DNA of 64,000 nucleotides from positions 481,501-545,500 of the forward strand of contig NZ_CP077426.1 in assembly GCF_019048845.1 (NCBI RefSeq), read 5' to 3'. The DNA comes from Vibrio mimicus. Its GTDB lineage: Bacteria > Pseudomonadota > Gammaproteobacteria > Enterobacterales > Vibrionaceae. A program made the position numbers and the translations under genes. This document shows positions 40,932 through 50,990 of the stretch, piece after piece; positions within the stretch are counted from its first letter, which is position 1, and each line of letters begins with the position of its first letter. The notes beneath the pieces were generated by a model that did no database searches, had not been told where the DNA came from, and worked only from the letters and a program-made list of their open reading frames with translations.

Positions 40932-43592
40932 ATGTCTGACATGAAGCATGACGTAGATGCACTGGAAACTCAGGAGTGGCTTGCTGCCCTTGAATCCGTT
41001 GTCCGTGAAGAAGGCGTAGAACGTGCGCAGTACCTGCTTGAGCAAGTGCTAGAAAAAGCGCGTCTGGATGGGGTAGACATGCCAACAGGCGTGACCACTA
41101 ACTACATCAACACCATTCCTGCGGCACAAGAACCTGCTTACCCAGGTGACACCACGCTCGAACGTCGTATCCGTTCAATCATTCGCTGGAACGCGATCAT
41201 GATCGTGCTGCGTGCATCGAAAAAAGATCTGGAACTGGGTGGCCACATGGCTTCTTTCCAATCTTCAGCTGCTTTCTATGAAACCTGTTTCAACCACTTC
41301 TTCCGTGCTCCAAATGAGCAAGACGGTGGCGACTTGGTTTACTATCAAGGTCACATCTCTCCAGGGATCTACGCGCGTGCTTTCGTTGAAGGCCGTTTGA
41401 CTGAAGAACAACTGGACAACTTCCGTCAGGAAGTGGATGGCAAAGGCATTCCTTCTTACCCACACCCGAAATTGATGCCTGAATTCTGGCAATTCCCGAC
41501 CGTATCTATGGGTCTGGGTCCAATTTCTGCCATTTATCAAGCTCGCTTCCTGAAGTATCTGAACGGCCGTGGCCTGAAAGACACCACTGCACAACGCGTG
41601 TACGCGTTCCTAGGTGACGGTGAGATGGACGAGCCAGAATCACGCGGAGCGATCTCTTTCGCAGCGCGTGAGAAGCTCGATAACCTGTGCTTCCTGATCA
41701 ACTGTAACCTACAACGTCTGGACGGCCCTGTTATGGGTAACGGCAAGATCATCCAAGAACTGGAAGGTCTGTTCCGTGGCGCAGGTTGGAACGTTGTGAA
41801 AGTGATCTGGGGCAACGGCTGGGACAAACTGCTGGCGAAAGACACCACAGGTAAACTGCTGCAACTGATGAACGAAACCATCGACGGCGACTACCAAACG
41901 TTCAAATCGAAAGATGGCGCGTATGTTCGTGAGCATTTCTTTGGTAAGTACCCAGAGACTGCTGCACTGGTTGCTGACATGACTGATGATGAGATCTTCG
42001 CTCTGAAACGCGGTGGTCACGAGTCATCTAAAGTGTACGCAGCGTACAAAAACGCACAAGAAACCAAAGGCCGTCCAACCGTTATCCTAGCGAAAACGGT
42101 TAAAGGTTACGGCATGGGTGATGCAGCAGAAGGTAAGAACATTGCGCACCAAGTGAAGAAGATGGATATGACCCATGTTCTGGCGATGCGTAACCGCCTT
42201 GGTCTGCAAGACCTGATTTCAGATGAAGCCGTCAACAACCTGCCTTACCTGAAGCTAGAAGAAGGCTCAAAAGAGTACGAATACCTGCACGCTCGTCGTA
42301 AAGCTCTGCACGGTTACACACCTCAGCGCCTGCCAAACTTCACTGGTGAGTTCGTTGTGCCGGCTCTGGAAGAGTTCAAGCCACTGCTGGAAGAGCAGAG
42401 CCGTGAAATTTCTTCAACCATGGCGTATGTACGTTCACTGAACATCCTGCTGAAAGATAAGAACATTGGTCAAAACATCGTTCCTATCATCGCGGATGAA
42501 GCACGTACGTTCGGTATGGAAGGTCTGTTCCGTCAAATCGGTATCTACAACCCGCACGGTCAGAACTACACTCCACAAGATCGCGATATCGTTTCTTACT
42601 ACAAAGAAGCGACTTCAGGTCAGGTACTGCAAGAAGGTATCAACGAGCTGGGTGCAATGTCATCTTGGGTTGCGGCTGCAACGTCATACAGCACCAACAA
42701 CCTGCCGATGATCCCGTTCTACATCTACTACTCCATGTTCGGTTTCCAACGTGTTGGCGACATGGCGTGGATGGCGGGCGACCAACAAGCGCGTGGCTTC
42801 CTACTGGGTGCTACTGCGGGTCGTACCACACTGAACGGTGAAGGTCTACAGCACGAAGATGGTCACTCGCACATTCTTGCGGGCACGGTACCAAACTGTA
42901 TCTCTTACGACCCAACCTTCGCTTACGAAGTTGCAGTAATCCTGCAAGACGGTATCCGTCGTATGTATGGTGAGCAAGAGAACGTGTTCTACTACCTGAC
43001 ACTGATGAACGAAAGCTACGCTCACCCAGCAATGCCTGCTGGCGCTGAAGAAGGTATCCGTAAAGGTATCTACAAGCTAGAAACGCACGCTGGTAACAAA
43101 GCAAAAGTTCAACTGATGAGCTCAGGCACCATCATGAACGAAGTGCGTAAAGCGGCACAAATTCTGAGTGAAGAGTATGGCGTAGCGTCTGACGTTTACT
43201 CTGTGACTTCATTCAACGAGCTGGCGCGTGATGGTCAAGCGTGTGATCGTTTCAACATGCTGCACCCAGAAGCAGAAGTGAAAGTACCTTACATCGCACA
43301 AGTGATGGGTACTGAGCCTGCTATCGCAGCGACTGACTACATGAAGAACTACGCGGATCAAGTACGTGCGTTCATTCCTGCACAGTCTTACAAAGTGCTG
43401 GGTACGGATGGTTTCGGCCGCTCAGACAGCCGTGAAAACCTACGTCGTCACTTTGAAGTGAATGCTGGCTACGTGGTAGTTGCAGCGCTGAATGAACTGG
43501 CAAAACGTGGTGAAGTTGAGAAGTCTGTGGTTGCAGCAGCAATCAAGAAATTCGACATCGACACTGAAAAAACCAACCCGCTGTACGCTTAA
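40932..43592 (+). CDS. aceE: Pyruvate dehydrogenase E1 component (homodimeric)
   Basis: Thiamine-diphosphate-dependent decarboxylation of pyruvate with acetyl transfer to E2. The 886 residues match E. coli AceE (887). The N-terminal E2-binding segment starts MSDMKHDVDALETQEWL. The ThDP motif runs from GDGEMDEPESRGAIS to CFLINCN, and the catalytic histidine region is in GHISPGIYARAF. AGAAGGA lies upstream of the ATG. Strong codon bias indicates high expression. aceF starts 18 bases after the stop. Confidence 0.98.
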   Translation: MSDMKHDVDALETQEWLAALESVVREEGVERAQYLLEQVLEKARLDGVDMPTGVTTNYINTIPAAQEPAYPGDTTLERRIRSIIRWNAIMIVLRASKKDLELGGHMASFQSSAAFYETCFNHFFRAPNEQDGGDLVYYQGHISPGIYARAFVEGRLTEEQLDNFRQEVDGKGIPSYPHPKLMPEFWQFPTVSMGLGPISAIYQARFLKYLNGRGLKDTTAQRVYAFLGDGEMDEPESRGAISFAAREKLDNLCFLINCNLQRLDGPVMGNGKIIQELEGLFRGAGWNVVKVIWGNGWDKLLAKDTTGKLLQLMNETIDGDYQTFKSKDGAYVREHFFGKYPETAALVADMTDDEIFALKRGGHESSKVYAAYKNAQETKGRPTVILAKTVKGYGMGDAAEGKNIAHQVKKMDMTHVLAMRNRLGLQDLISDEAVNNLPYLKLEEGSKEYEYLHARRKALHGYTPQRLPNFTGEFVVPALEEFKPLLEEQSREISSTMAYVRSLNILLKDKNIGQNIVPIIADEARTFGMEGLFRQIGIYNPHGQNYTPQDRDIVSYYKEATSGQVLQEGINELGAMSSWVAAATSYSTNNLPMIPFYIYYSMFGFQRVGDMAWMAGDQQARGFLLGATAGRTTLNGEGLQHEDGHSHILAGTVPNCISYDPTFAYEVAVILQDGIRRMYGEQENVFYYLTLMNESYAHPAMPAGAEEGIRKGIYKLETHAGNKAKVQLMSSGTIMNEVRKAAQILSEEYGVASDVYSVTSFNELARDGQACDRFNMLHPEAEVKVPYIAQVMGTEPAIAATDYMKNYADQVRAFIPAQSYKVLGTDGFGRSDSRENLRRHFEVNAGYVVVAALNELAKRGEVEKSVVAAAIKKFDIDTEKTNPLYA

Positions 43593-43610
43593 TTGAAGGT
43601 AGGAAAAGTA

Positions 43611-44450
43611 ATGGCAATCGAAATTTATGTACCTGACATCGGTGCGGATGAGGTTGAAGTCACTGAGATTCTCGTCAAAGTCGGCGACAAAGTGGCTGAA
43701 GAGCAATCTCTAATCACGGTTGAAGGCGACAAAGCTTCTATGGAAGTTCCTGCGTCTCAAGCGGGTATCGTTAAAGAGATCAAAGTGGTTGCAGGTGACA
43801 AAGTGTCTACTGGCTCTCTGATCATGCTATTTGAAACAGTAGCTGAAGCGGAAGGTGCAGCAGCGGCTGCACCAGCTCCTGCGCCTCAAGCAGCGGCACC
43901 GGTTGCTGCGGCTCCAGCGGCCGCTGCACTGAAAGAAGTGCAAGTGCCAGACATTGGCGGTGATGAAGTTGAAGTGACTGAAATCATGGTTAAAGTTGGC
44001 GATGTGGTTGCGGAAGAGCAATCTCTGATCACCGTTGAAGGCGACAAAGCGTCAATGGAAGTACCCGCACCTTTCGCAGGTACGGTTAAAGAGATCAAAA
44101 TCGCAGCTGGCGACAAAGTCTCAACGGGTTCACTGATCATGGTGTTTGAAGTAGCCGGCGCTGCGCCAGTTGCAGCACCAGTTCAAGCTGCGGCACCAGC
44201 CGCCGCTGCTCCAGCCGTTGCAGCACTGAAAGAAGTTCAAGTACCTGATATCGGCGGTGACGAAGTGACCGTAACTGAAATCATGGTTAACGTGGGCGAC
44301 AGCATCAGCGAAGAGCAATCATTGATCACAGTAGAAGGCGATAAGGCTTCTATGGAAGTACCAGCACCCTTTGCCGGTACTCTAAAAGAGATCAAAGTGG
44401 CTGCAGGCGATAAAGTGAAAACGGGTTCGCTGATCATGGTGTTTGAAGTC
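43611..44450 (+). repeat. Three tandem lipoyl-domain coding repeats in aceF
   Basis: Units at about 43611-43835, 43929-44150 and 44229-44450, roughly 300 bases apart. Units 2 and 3 also share the following linker ([14 protein letters not shown]), so a domain-plus-linker block was duplicated or homogenised. Confidence 0.8.
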
Positions 44451-45506
44451 GCTGGCGCAGCGCCAGTCGCGGCACCTGTTCAAGCTTCTGCACCAGCGGC
44501 AGCACCTGCTCAAGCAGCAGTTCCTGCGGCGGCTGCACCAGCAGCAAGTGGCGAATTCCAAGAAAACCATGAGTACTCACACGCTTCTCCAGTAGTGCGT
44601 CGTCTGGCTCGTGAATTTGGCGTTAACCTAGCCAAAGTGAAAGGCTCAGGCCGTAAGAACCGTATCCTGAAAGAAGACGTACAGAGCTACGTGAAAGAAG
44701 CGCTGAAACGTCTGGAATCTGGCGCGCAAGCAACCGCTTCAGGCAAAGGTGATGGCGCAGCGCTGGGCTTACTGCCTTGGCCAAAAGTGGACTTCAGCAA
44801 GTTCGGTGAAACCGAAGTGCAACCACTGTCTCGCATCAAGAAAATCTCTGGTGCTAACCTGCACCGTAACTGGGTGATGATTCCGCACGTGACCCAATGG
44901 GACAATGCAGACATCACTGAGCTAGAGAAATTCCGTCAAGAGCAAAACGCGATGGAAGCGAAGCGCGACACAGGCATGAAGATCACTCCGCTGGTATTCA
45001 TCATGAAAGCAGCCGCTAAAGCGCTGGAAGCTTTCCCTGCGTTCAACTCTTCTCTGTCTGACGACGGCGAAAGCTTGATCCTGAAGAAATACGTGAACAT
45101 CGGTATCGCAGTGGATACACCAAATGGTCTGGTGGTTCCTGTGTTTAAAGATGTGAACAAGAAAGGCATCTACGAGCTGTCAAAAGAGCTGGCTGAAGTA
45201 TCGAAGAAAGCTCGCGGCGGTAAGCTGACTGCCGCTGACATGCAAGGTGGCTGTTTCACTATCTCTAGCCTAGGTGGCATTGGCGGTACTGCGTTTACCC
45301 CAATCGTTAACGCACCTGAAGTGGCTATTTTGGGTGTGTCTAAGTCTGAGATGAAGCCAGTGTGGAACGGCAAAGAGTTCGCGCCACGTCTGCAACTGCC
45401 ACTGTCACTGTCTTACGATCACCGCGTGATCGACGGTGCAGAAGGTGCACGCTTCATTACTTACCTGAACGAGTGTCTAAGCGACATCCGTCGTCTGGTA
45501 CTGTAA
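43611..45506 (+). CDS. aceF: Pyruvate dehydrogenase E2, dihydrolipoyl acetyltransferase, three lipoyl domains
   Basis: Core of the pyruvate dehydrogenase complex. The 631 residues have three lipoyl domains, at about 2-75, 107-180 and 207-280. Each has a lipoylated lysine in [10 protein letters not shown] (K41, K146, K245) and they are joined by Ala/Pro-rich swinging linkers. A peripheral subunit-binding domain follows (about 322-362, [21 protein letters not shown]). The C-terminal acetyltransferase has its catalytic motif [12 protein letters not shown]. The ATG at 43611 has TAGGA eight bases before it; the TTG at 43593 directly after the aceE stop is rejected. Confidence 0.98.
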   Translation: MAIEIYVPDIGADEVEVTEILVKVGDKVAEEQSLITVEGDKASMEVPASQAGIVKEIKVVAGDKVSTGSLIMLFETVAEAEGAAAAAPAPAPQAAAPVAAAPAAAALKEVQVPDIGGDEVEVTEIMVKVGDVVAEEQSLITVEGDKASMEVPAPFAGTVKEIKIAAGDKVSTGSLIMVFEVAGAAPVAAPVQAAAPAAAAPAVAALKEVQVPDIGGDEVTVTEIMVNVGDSISEEQSLITVEGDKASMEVPAPFAGTLKEIKVAAGDKVKTGSLIMVFEVAGAAPVAAPVQASAPAAAPAQAAVPAAAAPAASGEFQENHEYSHASPVVRRLAREFGVNLAKVKGSGRKNRILKEDVQSYVKEALKRLESGAQATASGKGDGAALGLLPWPKVDFSKFGETEVQPLSRIKKISGANLHRNWVMIPHVTQWDNADITELEKFRQEQNAMEAKRDTGMKITPLVFIMKAAAKALEAFPAFNSSLSDDGESLILKKYVNIGIAVDTPNGLVVPVFKDVNKKGIYELSKELAEVSKKARGGKLTAADMQGGCFTISSLGGIGGTAFTPIVNAPEVAILGVSKSEMKPVWNGKEFAPRLQLPLSLSYDHRVIDGAEGARFITYLNECLSDIRRLVL

Positions 45507-45514
45507 GCGCATTC

Positions 45515-45541
45515 TCGGGTGGCGAAAGCCACCCGATTTAA
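45515..45541 (+). terminator. Terminator of aceEF
   Basis: TCGGGTGGC / GCCACCCGA perfect stem with a GAAA (GNRA) loop, followed by TTTAA. It separates aceF from lpd, which therefore needs its own promoter in the remaining 230 or so bases; I could not identify it with confidence. Confidence 0.8.
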
Positions 45542-45774
45542 TGGTTATCTGCCAATTTGACGTTGAAACCGATTTTTCCGTTGAATTGTTGTCTAGCTCA
45601 CAGGCTACATGGATTTACTTTTCACACCATTAACATCTCTGTAAACTGTTGCGGTCTGAAAGTAATCGTTTTACATGCTTGATTTGAAACATTCGTTTTT
45701 GATTCGTTTGTAAATAAAACAACTAGATAGAACACCCATCAGCCTGTTAGGGATATTGACTACAAGAGGTCGAA

Positions 45775-47202
45775 ATGAGCAAAGAAATTAAAGCCCAAGT
45801 CGTGGTGCTTGGTGCCGGTCCTGCTGGTTACTCCGCCGCATTCCGCTGTGCAGACTTAGGTCTGGATACCGTCATCATCGAACGTTACAACACGCTAGGT
45901 GGTGTGTGTCTGAACGTTGGTTGTATTCCTTCTAAAGCACTGCTGCACGTTGCAAAAGTGATTGAAGAAGCTAAAGCGCTGACTGAGCACGGTATCGTGT
46001 TTGGCGAGCCAAAAACAGACATCGACAAAGTTCGTCTGTGGAAAGAAAAAGTGATCAATCAGCTGACCGGTGGTCTGGCTGGTATGGCAAAAATGCGTAA
46101 AGTGAACGTAGTGAACGGCTACGGTAAATTCACTGGCCCGAACACTATTGAAGTGGAAGGCGAAGAGGGTAAAACTGTCGTCACTTTCGATAACGCGATC
46201 GTTGCAGCAGGTTCTCGTCCAATCAAACTGCCATTCATTCCGCATGAAGACCCACGTATTTGGGATTCAACCGATGCGCTGGAACTGAAAGAAGTTCCTG
46301 GAAAACTGCTGATCATGGGCGGTGGTATCATCGGTCTCGAAATGGCGACGGTTTACCACTCACTGGGCTCTAAAATTGATGTGGTTGAGATGTTTGACCA
46401 GCTTATCCCTGCTGCGGATAAAGATATGGTTAAAGTCTATACCAAACGCATCAAAGATAAGTTCAACCTGATGCTGGAAACCAAAGTTACCGCAGTTGAA
46501 GCGAAAGAAGATGGTATCTACGTTTCAATGGAAGGTAAGAGTGCACCAGCACAAGCTGAGCGTTACGATGCGGTTCTGGTTGCGATTGGCCGTGTACCAA
46601 ACGGTAAACTGCTGGATGCTGAGAAAGCGGGTCTGGAAGTGGACGAGCGTGGCTTTATCCGCGTGGATAAGCAAATGCGCACTAACGTTCCGCACATCTT
46701 CGCGATCGGTGACATCGTTGGTCAACCAATGTTGGCACACAAAGGCGTGCATGAAGGCCACGTAGCGGCAGAAGTGATCTCTGGTAAGAAGCACTACTTC
46801 GATCCAAAAGTGATCCCATCTATCGCTTACACTGAGCCAGAAGTGGCTTGGGTTGGTAAGACAGAAAAAGAAGCGAAAGCAGAAGGCATCAACTATGAAG
46901 TTGCTACTTTCCCATGGGCAGCCTCTGGCCGTGCGATTGCTTCTGACTGTGCAGACGGTATGACTAAGCTGATCTTCGATAAAGAGACTCACCGTGTTAT
47001 CGGTGGTGCTATCGTAGGTACGAACGGTGGTGAACTGCTGGGTGAAATCGGTCTGGCGATCGAGATGGGCTGTGATGCAGAAGACATCGCACTGACCATT
47101 CATGCTCACCCAACGCTGCATGAGTCTGTGGGTCTGGCTGCTGAAGTCTTCGAAGGCACCATTACTGACCTACCAAACGCCAAAGCGAAAAAGAAAAAGT
47201 AA
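45775..47202 (+). CDS. lpd: Dihydrolipoyl dehydrogenase (E3)
   Basis: Re-oxidises dihydrolipoamide with NAD+ in the pyruvate and 2-oxoglutarate dehydrogenase complexes and the glycine cleavage system. The 475 residues match E. coli Lpd (474). FAD-binding GAGPAGYSAAFRCADLGL is followed by the redox disulphide GGVCLNVGCIPSKALLH. NAD-binding GGGIIGLEMATVYHSLG, AIGDIVGQPMLAHKG and the C-terminal catalytic His-Glu in HAHPTLHES are present. CTACAAGAGGTCGAA precedes the ATG (AGAGG). The leader is 268 bases from the aceF stop. Confidence 0.98.
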   Translation: MSKEIKAQVVVLGAGPAGYSAAFRCADLGLDTVIIERYNTLGGVCLNVGCIPSKALLHVAKVIEEAKALTEHGIVFGEPKTDIDKVRLWKEKVINQLTGGLAGMAKMRKVNVVNGYGKFTGPNTIEVEGEEGKTVVTFDNAIVAAGSRPIKLPFIPHEDPRIWDSTDALELKEVPGKLLIMGGGIIGLEMATVYHSLGSKIDVVEMFDQLIPAADKDMVKVYTKRIKDKFNLMLETKVTAVEAKEDGIYVSMEGKSAPAQAERYDAVLVAIGRVPNGKLLDAEKAGLEVDERGFIRVDKQMRTNVPHIFAIGDIVGQPMLAHKGVHEGHVAAEVISGKKHYFDPKVIPSIAYTEPEVAWVGKTEKEAKAEGINYEVATFPWAASGRAIASDCADGMTKLIFDKETHRVIGGAIVGTNGGELLGEIGLAIEMGCDAEDIALTIHAHPTLHESVGLAAEVFEGTITDLPNAKAKKKK

Positions 47203-47234
47203 TTTCTGATTCGCTTGGTTATTGGTTAAAGGAA

Positions 47235-47262
47235 GAAACCGCTGCTTGCAGCGGTTTTTTTT
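47235..47262 (+). terminator. Terminator of lpd
   Basis: AACCGCTGC / GCAGCGGTT stem (47237-47245 with 47248-47256), effectively with a CTTG loop, followed by TTTTTT. Confidence 0.9.
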
Positions 47263-47332
47263 CGCCTTTGATTCCCAATTGAATGCAAAGTAAGCAGTTA
47301 AACCGAGATTTAACGCGCTGGCGGATTGTTTC

Positions 47333-47361
47333 TGGACTCTGCTCACACTTCTCGCTACAAT
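47333..47361 (+). promoter_or_regulatory. rnpB promoter
   Basis: -35 TGGACT (47333-47338), a 17-base spacer and -10 TACAAT (47356-47361). The bases between -10 and the RNA start (CCGCCGCG) are all G or C, the discriminator typical of stringently controlled stable-RNA promoters. Confidence 0.6.
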
Positions 47362-47368
47362 CCGCCGC

Positions 47369-47770
<402 letters not shown>

Positions 47771-47777
47771 ATTGCAG

Positions 47778-47815
47778 ACCCATCATAGCCTTGTGTTATG
47801 GTGGGTTTTTTGCTT
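47778..47815 (+). terminator. Terminator of rnpB
   Basis: ACCCATCATA pairs with TATGGTGGGT (one G-U pair), followed by TTTTTGCTTTTT. It lies immediately after the mature 3' end of RNase P RNA. Confidence 0.88.
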
Positions 47816-47924
47816 TTTGCTGACTCAGGTCGTAACAAAACCATTAAACTTAGCGCAAAGTCACGTCCTGTATACGCTTATGGCTAGCGGTAGTGTCTGA
47901 AATCGGTACACTAACCCATATGAC

Positions 47925-47934
47925 GGGCATGCCC
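47925..47934. repeat. Palindrome GGGCATGCCC upstream of rsmH
   Basis: Perfect 10-base palindrome 18 bases before the rsmH ATG, in the 181-base gap that in many bacteria begins with mraZ. It is not a MraZ box (tandem TGGG repeats). It could be an operator, or chance. Confidence 0.3.
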
Positions 47935-47951
47935 AGCACAACGAGAAAATC

Positions 47952-48902
47952 ATGACTGCATCTTTCCAACACATCTCTGTACTACTGAACGAATCGATTG
48001 AAGGATTGGCGATCAAGCCGGATGGCATTTACATCGACGGCACCTTTGGCCGCGGTGGTCACAGTCGCACCATTCTCGCTCAGTTAGGCCCAGAAGGTCG
48101 TCTGTACAGCATTGACCGTGATCCACAAGCCATTGCTGAAGCGCAGAAGATTGATGATCCACGTTTTACCATTGTCCATGGCCCTTTCTCGGGCATTGCG
48201 GAATACGCACAGCGTTATGATCTGGTGGGTAAAGTTGATGGTGTGTTGTTCGATCTCGGCGTTTCTTCACCGCAGTTGGATGATGCAGAGCGCGGTTTTA
48301 GTTTTATGAAGGATGGTCCACTCGACATGCGCATGGATCCAACCAGTGGTATGCCAGTTTCCGCGTGGTTGGCACAAGCCGACTTGGATGACATCACTTG
48401 GGTGATTCGTGAGTTTGGTGAAGACAAACATGCGCGCAGAATTGCCAAAGCCATTGTCGAATATCGGGAAAATGAGCTCAACGAACCCTTGACGCGTACC
48501 AGCCAGTTAGCAAAACTCATCTCCGATGCGGCACCTAAGAGTTTTAAAGAGAAAAAGCACCCTGCCACCCGCGCTTTTCAGGCTTTTCGGATCTACATCA
48601 ACAGTGAATTAGAAGAAATTGATACCGCATTGCGCGGCGCTTCTGACATTCTGGCTCCACAAGGCCGTTTGTCTGTGATCAGCTTCCATTCACTGGAAGA
48701 TCGCATGGTGAAACGCTTTATGCGTAAAGAGAGCCAAGGCCCGCAAGTGCCGCACGGTATTCCTTTGACCCAAGAGCAAATTCGCGCGCTGGGTAGCGCC
48801 AAAATGAAAACCGTTGGCAAGGCACTCAAGCCCTCGGATCAAGAAGTTGAACTCAACCCGCGTTCACGCAGCTCTGTTCTGCGTGTGGCAGAAAAACTGT
48901 AG
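47952..48902 (+). CDS. rsmH: 16S rRNA (cytosine1402-N4)-methyltransferase RsmH (MraW)
   Basis: Methylates the exocyclic N4 of C1402 in the 30S decoding centre. The 316 residues compare with 313 in E. coli. SAM-binding [13 protein letters not shown] and SIDRDPQAI are followed by the family motif [20 protein letters not shown], then [16 protein letters not shown] and [14 protein letters not shown]. It is the first gene of the dcw cluster here; mraZ, which precedes it in E. coli, is missing. ftsL begins nine bases after the stop. Confidence 0.97.
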   Translation: MTASFQHISVLLNESIEGLAIKPDGIYIDGTFGRGGHSRTILAQLGPEGRLYSIDRDPQAIAEAQKIDDPRFTIVHGPFSGIAEYAQRYDLVGKVDGVLFDLGVSSPQLDDAERGFSFMKDGPLDMRMDPTSGMPVSAWLAQADLDDITWVIREFGEDKHARRIAKAIVEYRENELNEPLTRTSQLAKLISDAAPKSFKEKKHPATRAFQAFRIYINSELEEIDTALRGASDILAPQGRLSVISFHSLEDRMVKRFMRKESQGPQVPHGIPLTQEQIRALGSAKMKTVGKALKPSDQEVELNPRSRSSVLRVAEKL

Positions 48903-48911
48903 AGGGTTGTG

Positions 48912-49232
48912 ATGCCTCGCCAGTCTCCGCCGAATCTTGCGAAATTAATTGCCCTCGATCTACTCACCGTAGGTCGGGTGCCTTTGTTGTTTTTGGTGCT
49001 GATTTTCAGTTGTGCGATGGGCGTGGTGTTTATGACTCACCATACCAGACAGGCGATCAGCGAAAAAGACCAAGCCTTTATGGAGCGTGAGCGGCTCGAT
49101 AACGAGTGGCGCAACCTGATTTTGGAAGAAACTGCTTTGGCTGAACACAGTCGAGTACAACAACTAGCCAGAAAAGATCTGGAGATGAAGCGTCCGGATT
49201 CAGATAAAGAAGTCGTGATCAATCTTAAATGA
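48912..49232 (+). CDS. ftsL: Cell division protein FtsL
   Basis: Small bitopic divisome protein that forms a complex with FtsQ and FtsB and activates FtsWI. The 106 residues have a short cytoplasmic N-terminus, one membrane helix (about 24-44, VPLLFLVLIFSCAMGVVFM) and a periplasmic leucine-zipper-like coiled coil (about 50-95). AGAGGG lies upstream of the ATG; an adjacent GTG (48909) is possible. The stop overlaps the ftsI ATG (ATGA). Confidence 0.94.
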   Translation: MPRQSPPNLAKLIALDLLTVGRVPLLFLVLIFSCAMGVVFMTHHTRQAISEKDQAFMERERLDNEWRNLILEETALAEHSRVQQLARKDLEMKRPDSDKEVVINLK

Positions 49233-50974
49233 AGAAGAAAACCGCCCCAGCTAAATCCTCCAAAGTTTCTCCCCGTGTGACCACGGCTGAACCCGCGCCA
49301 ATTTTTATTCGTTGGCGTTTTTATCTGCTGCTGTTTTTTGTGTTAACCGCTTTCTGTGGCTTGGTGGCTCGGGTGGCGTATATCCAGATCATTGAGCCGG
49401 ATAATCTGATTAAAGAAGGTGATTTACGTTCCATTCGCGCCAAAACGTTGCAATCTGCCCGCGGTATTATTTCTGATCGCAATGGAGAGGCTTTGGCGGT
49501 GAGTGTTCCAGTTGAAGCGGTCTGGGCCGATCCTGTCACCATTTACAAAGAAGGTGGATTAGTCGAGAAAGATCGCTGGCATGCGCTAGCGGATGTGCTC
49601 GGATTAGATCGCCAAGAAATGATGAAAAAAATCGAGGATAATCGTTCTCGTCGTTTTATTTATTTGCAGCGTCAAGTTAGCCCAGCGATGGCGAAATACA
49701 TCCGAGAACTTAAGCTCTCTGGCATTGGGTTAAAAGAAGAGTCTCGCCGTTATTATCCTGCGGGAGAGGTGAGTGCTCATTTAGTTGGAGTGACCGGGAT
49801 TGATGGTCATGGCCTCGAAGGGGTAGAGCGCAGTTTTGATTCTACGTTAACTGGCGAGTCAGGCAGAAGCGTGACGCGTAAAGATAAGTTCGGTCGAGTC
49901 GTTGAAAACATTGCCCTAGAAGAGCGAGAAGAAGGTAAACCCATTCAGCTCACTATTGACCAACGCTTACAAGCGATCGCTTTTCGTGCTGTTAAACAGG
50001 CAATGGCGGATTACCGTGCCACGTCTGCATCTGCGGTGATGTTGGATGTGAAAACGGGGGCTGTGCTAGCGATGGTTAATGCGCCGTCTTACAACCCGAA
50101 TAATCGCAGTGACTGGCAAAGCTTTAAAATGCGTAACCGCGTGATCACCGATGCGTTTGAGCCTGGCTCAACGGTTAAACCTTTTGTGGTGTTAGCCGCG
50201 TTGGCAAACGGTGTTGCGGATAAAAACACCATCATAGATACCGGTGATGGCACCATGCAAATTGGTGGTAGCCGAGTGCGGGATACCTCCAAAGTTGGCA
50301 AAGCCGATCTCACGCTGATTTTGAAAAAATCGAGCAACGTGGGCGTTGCTAAATTAGCGTTGGAGATGCCGTTGGAAGCGTTGCTCGGTATGTACAACTC
50401 GGTTGGGCTTGGTGAAATGTCAGGCTTGAATCTGATTGGTGAAACGCTAGGCATTTTCCCTAGCCGCCGTCGTTGGTCACAGTTTGAAATTGCGACCTTG
50501 TCGTTCGGCTACGGTCTTGCGATCACTCCTATCCAACTGGCTCACGCCTATGCCACGCTAGGCAATCATGGCAAATATCAACCGATTCACGTTGTGGAAG
50601 GGAATCGGCTCGGTGAACCTCGCCAAGTGGTGGATGCTAAATACGTCAATCAAGTGCTCGAAATGTTGGAAACGGTGACGCAACCCGGCGGTACGGCAAC
50701 GCGTGCGGCGGTACCGGGGTATCGTATTGCGGCCAAATCCGGTACGTCACGTAAAGCGATTGCGGGCGGTTATAGTGATGAATATTTTGCCTATACCGCA
50801 GGGGTGGCTCCGGTGAGCGACCCAAGAATTTCACTGGTGGTCATGGTTAACGAGCCGCAAGGCGACTCTTACTATGGCGGTGCAGTGGCCGGTCCGGTTT
50901 TCTCGGAAATCATGAAAGGCGCATTACAAATCCTCAATATTGCTCCGGATGAAAACCGCTTCCAAAACAAATAA
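49229..50974 (+). CDS. ftsI: Peptidoglycan D,D-transpeptidase FtsI (PBP3)
   Basis: Septal cell-wall transpeptidase and beta-lactam target. The 581 residues compare with 588 in E. coli. The N-terminal cytoplasmic tail is followed by one membrane helix (about 31-50). Next is the class B PBP pedestal domain ([17 protein letters not shown]). The transpeptidase domain has active-site [10 protein letters not shown] (SxxK), KSSNVG (SxN) and AAKSGTSRK (KSGT). The ATG overlaps the ftsL stop by four bases. A 16-base gap separates it from murE. Confidence 0.97.
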   Translation: MKKKTAPAKSSKVSPRVTTAEPAPIFIRWRFYLLLFFVLTAFCGLVARVAYIQIIEPDNLIKEGDLRSIRAKTLQSARGIISDRNGEALAVSVPVEAVWADPVTIYKEGGLVEKDRWHALADVLGLDRQEMMKKIEDNRSRRFIYLQRQVSPAMAKYIRELKLSGIGLKEESRRYYPAGEVSAHLVGVTGIDGHGLEGVERSFDSTLTGESGRSVTRKDKFGRVVENIALEEREEGKPIQLTIDQRLQAIAFRAVKQAMADYRATSASAVMLDVKTGAVLAMVNAPSYNPNNRSDWQSFKMRNRVITDAFEPGSTVKPFVVLAALANGVADKNTIIDTGDGTMQIGGSRVRDTSKVGKADLTLILKKSSNVGVAKLALEMPLEALLGMYNSVGLGEMSGLNLIGETLGIFPSRRRWSQFEIATLSFGYGLAITPIQLAHAYATLGNHGKYQPIHVVEGNRLGEPRQVVDAKYVNQVLEMLETVTQPGGTATRAAVPGYRIAAKSGTSRKAIAGGYSDEYFAYTAGVAPVSDPRISLVVMVNEPQGDSYYGGAVAGPVFSEIMKGALQILNIAPDENRFQNK

Positions 50975-50990
50975 TAGTGTGAGATGGAAC

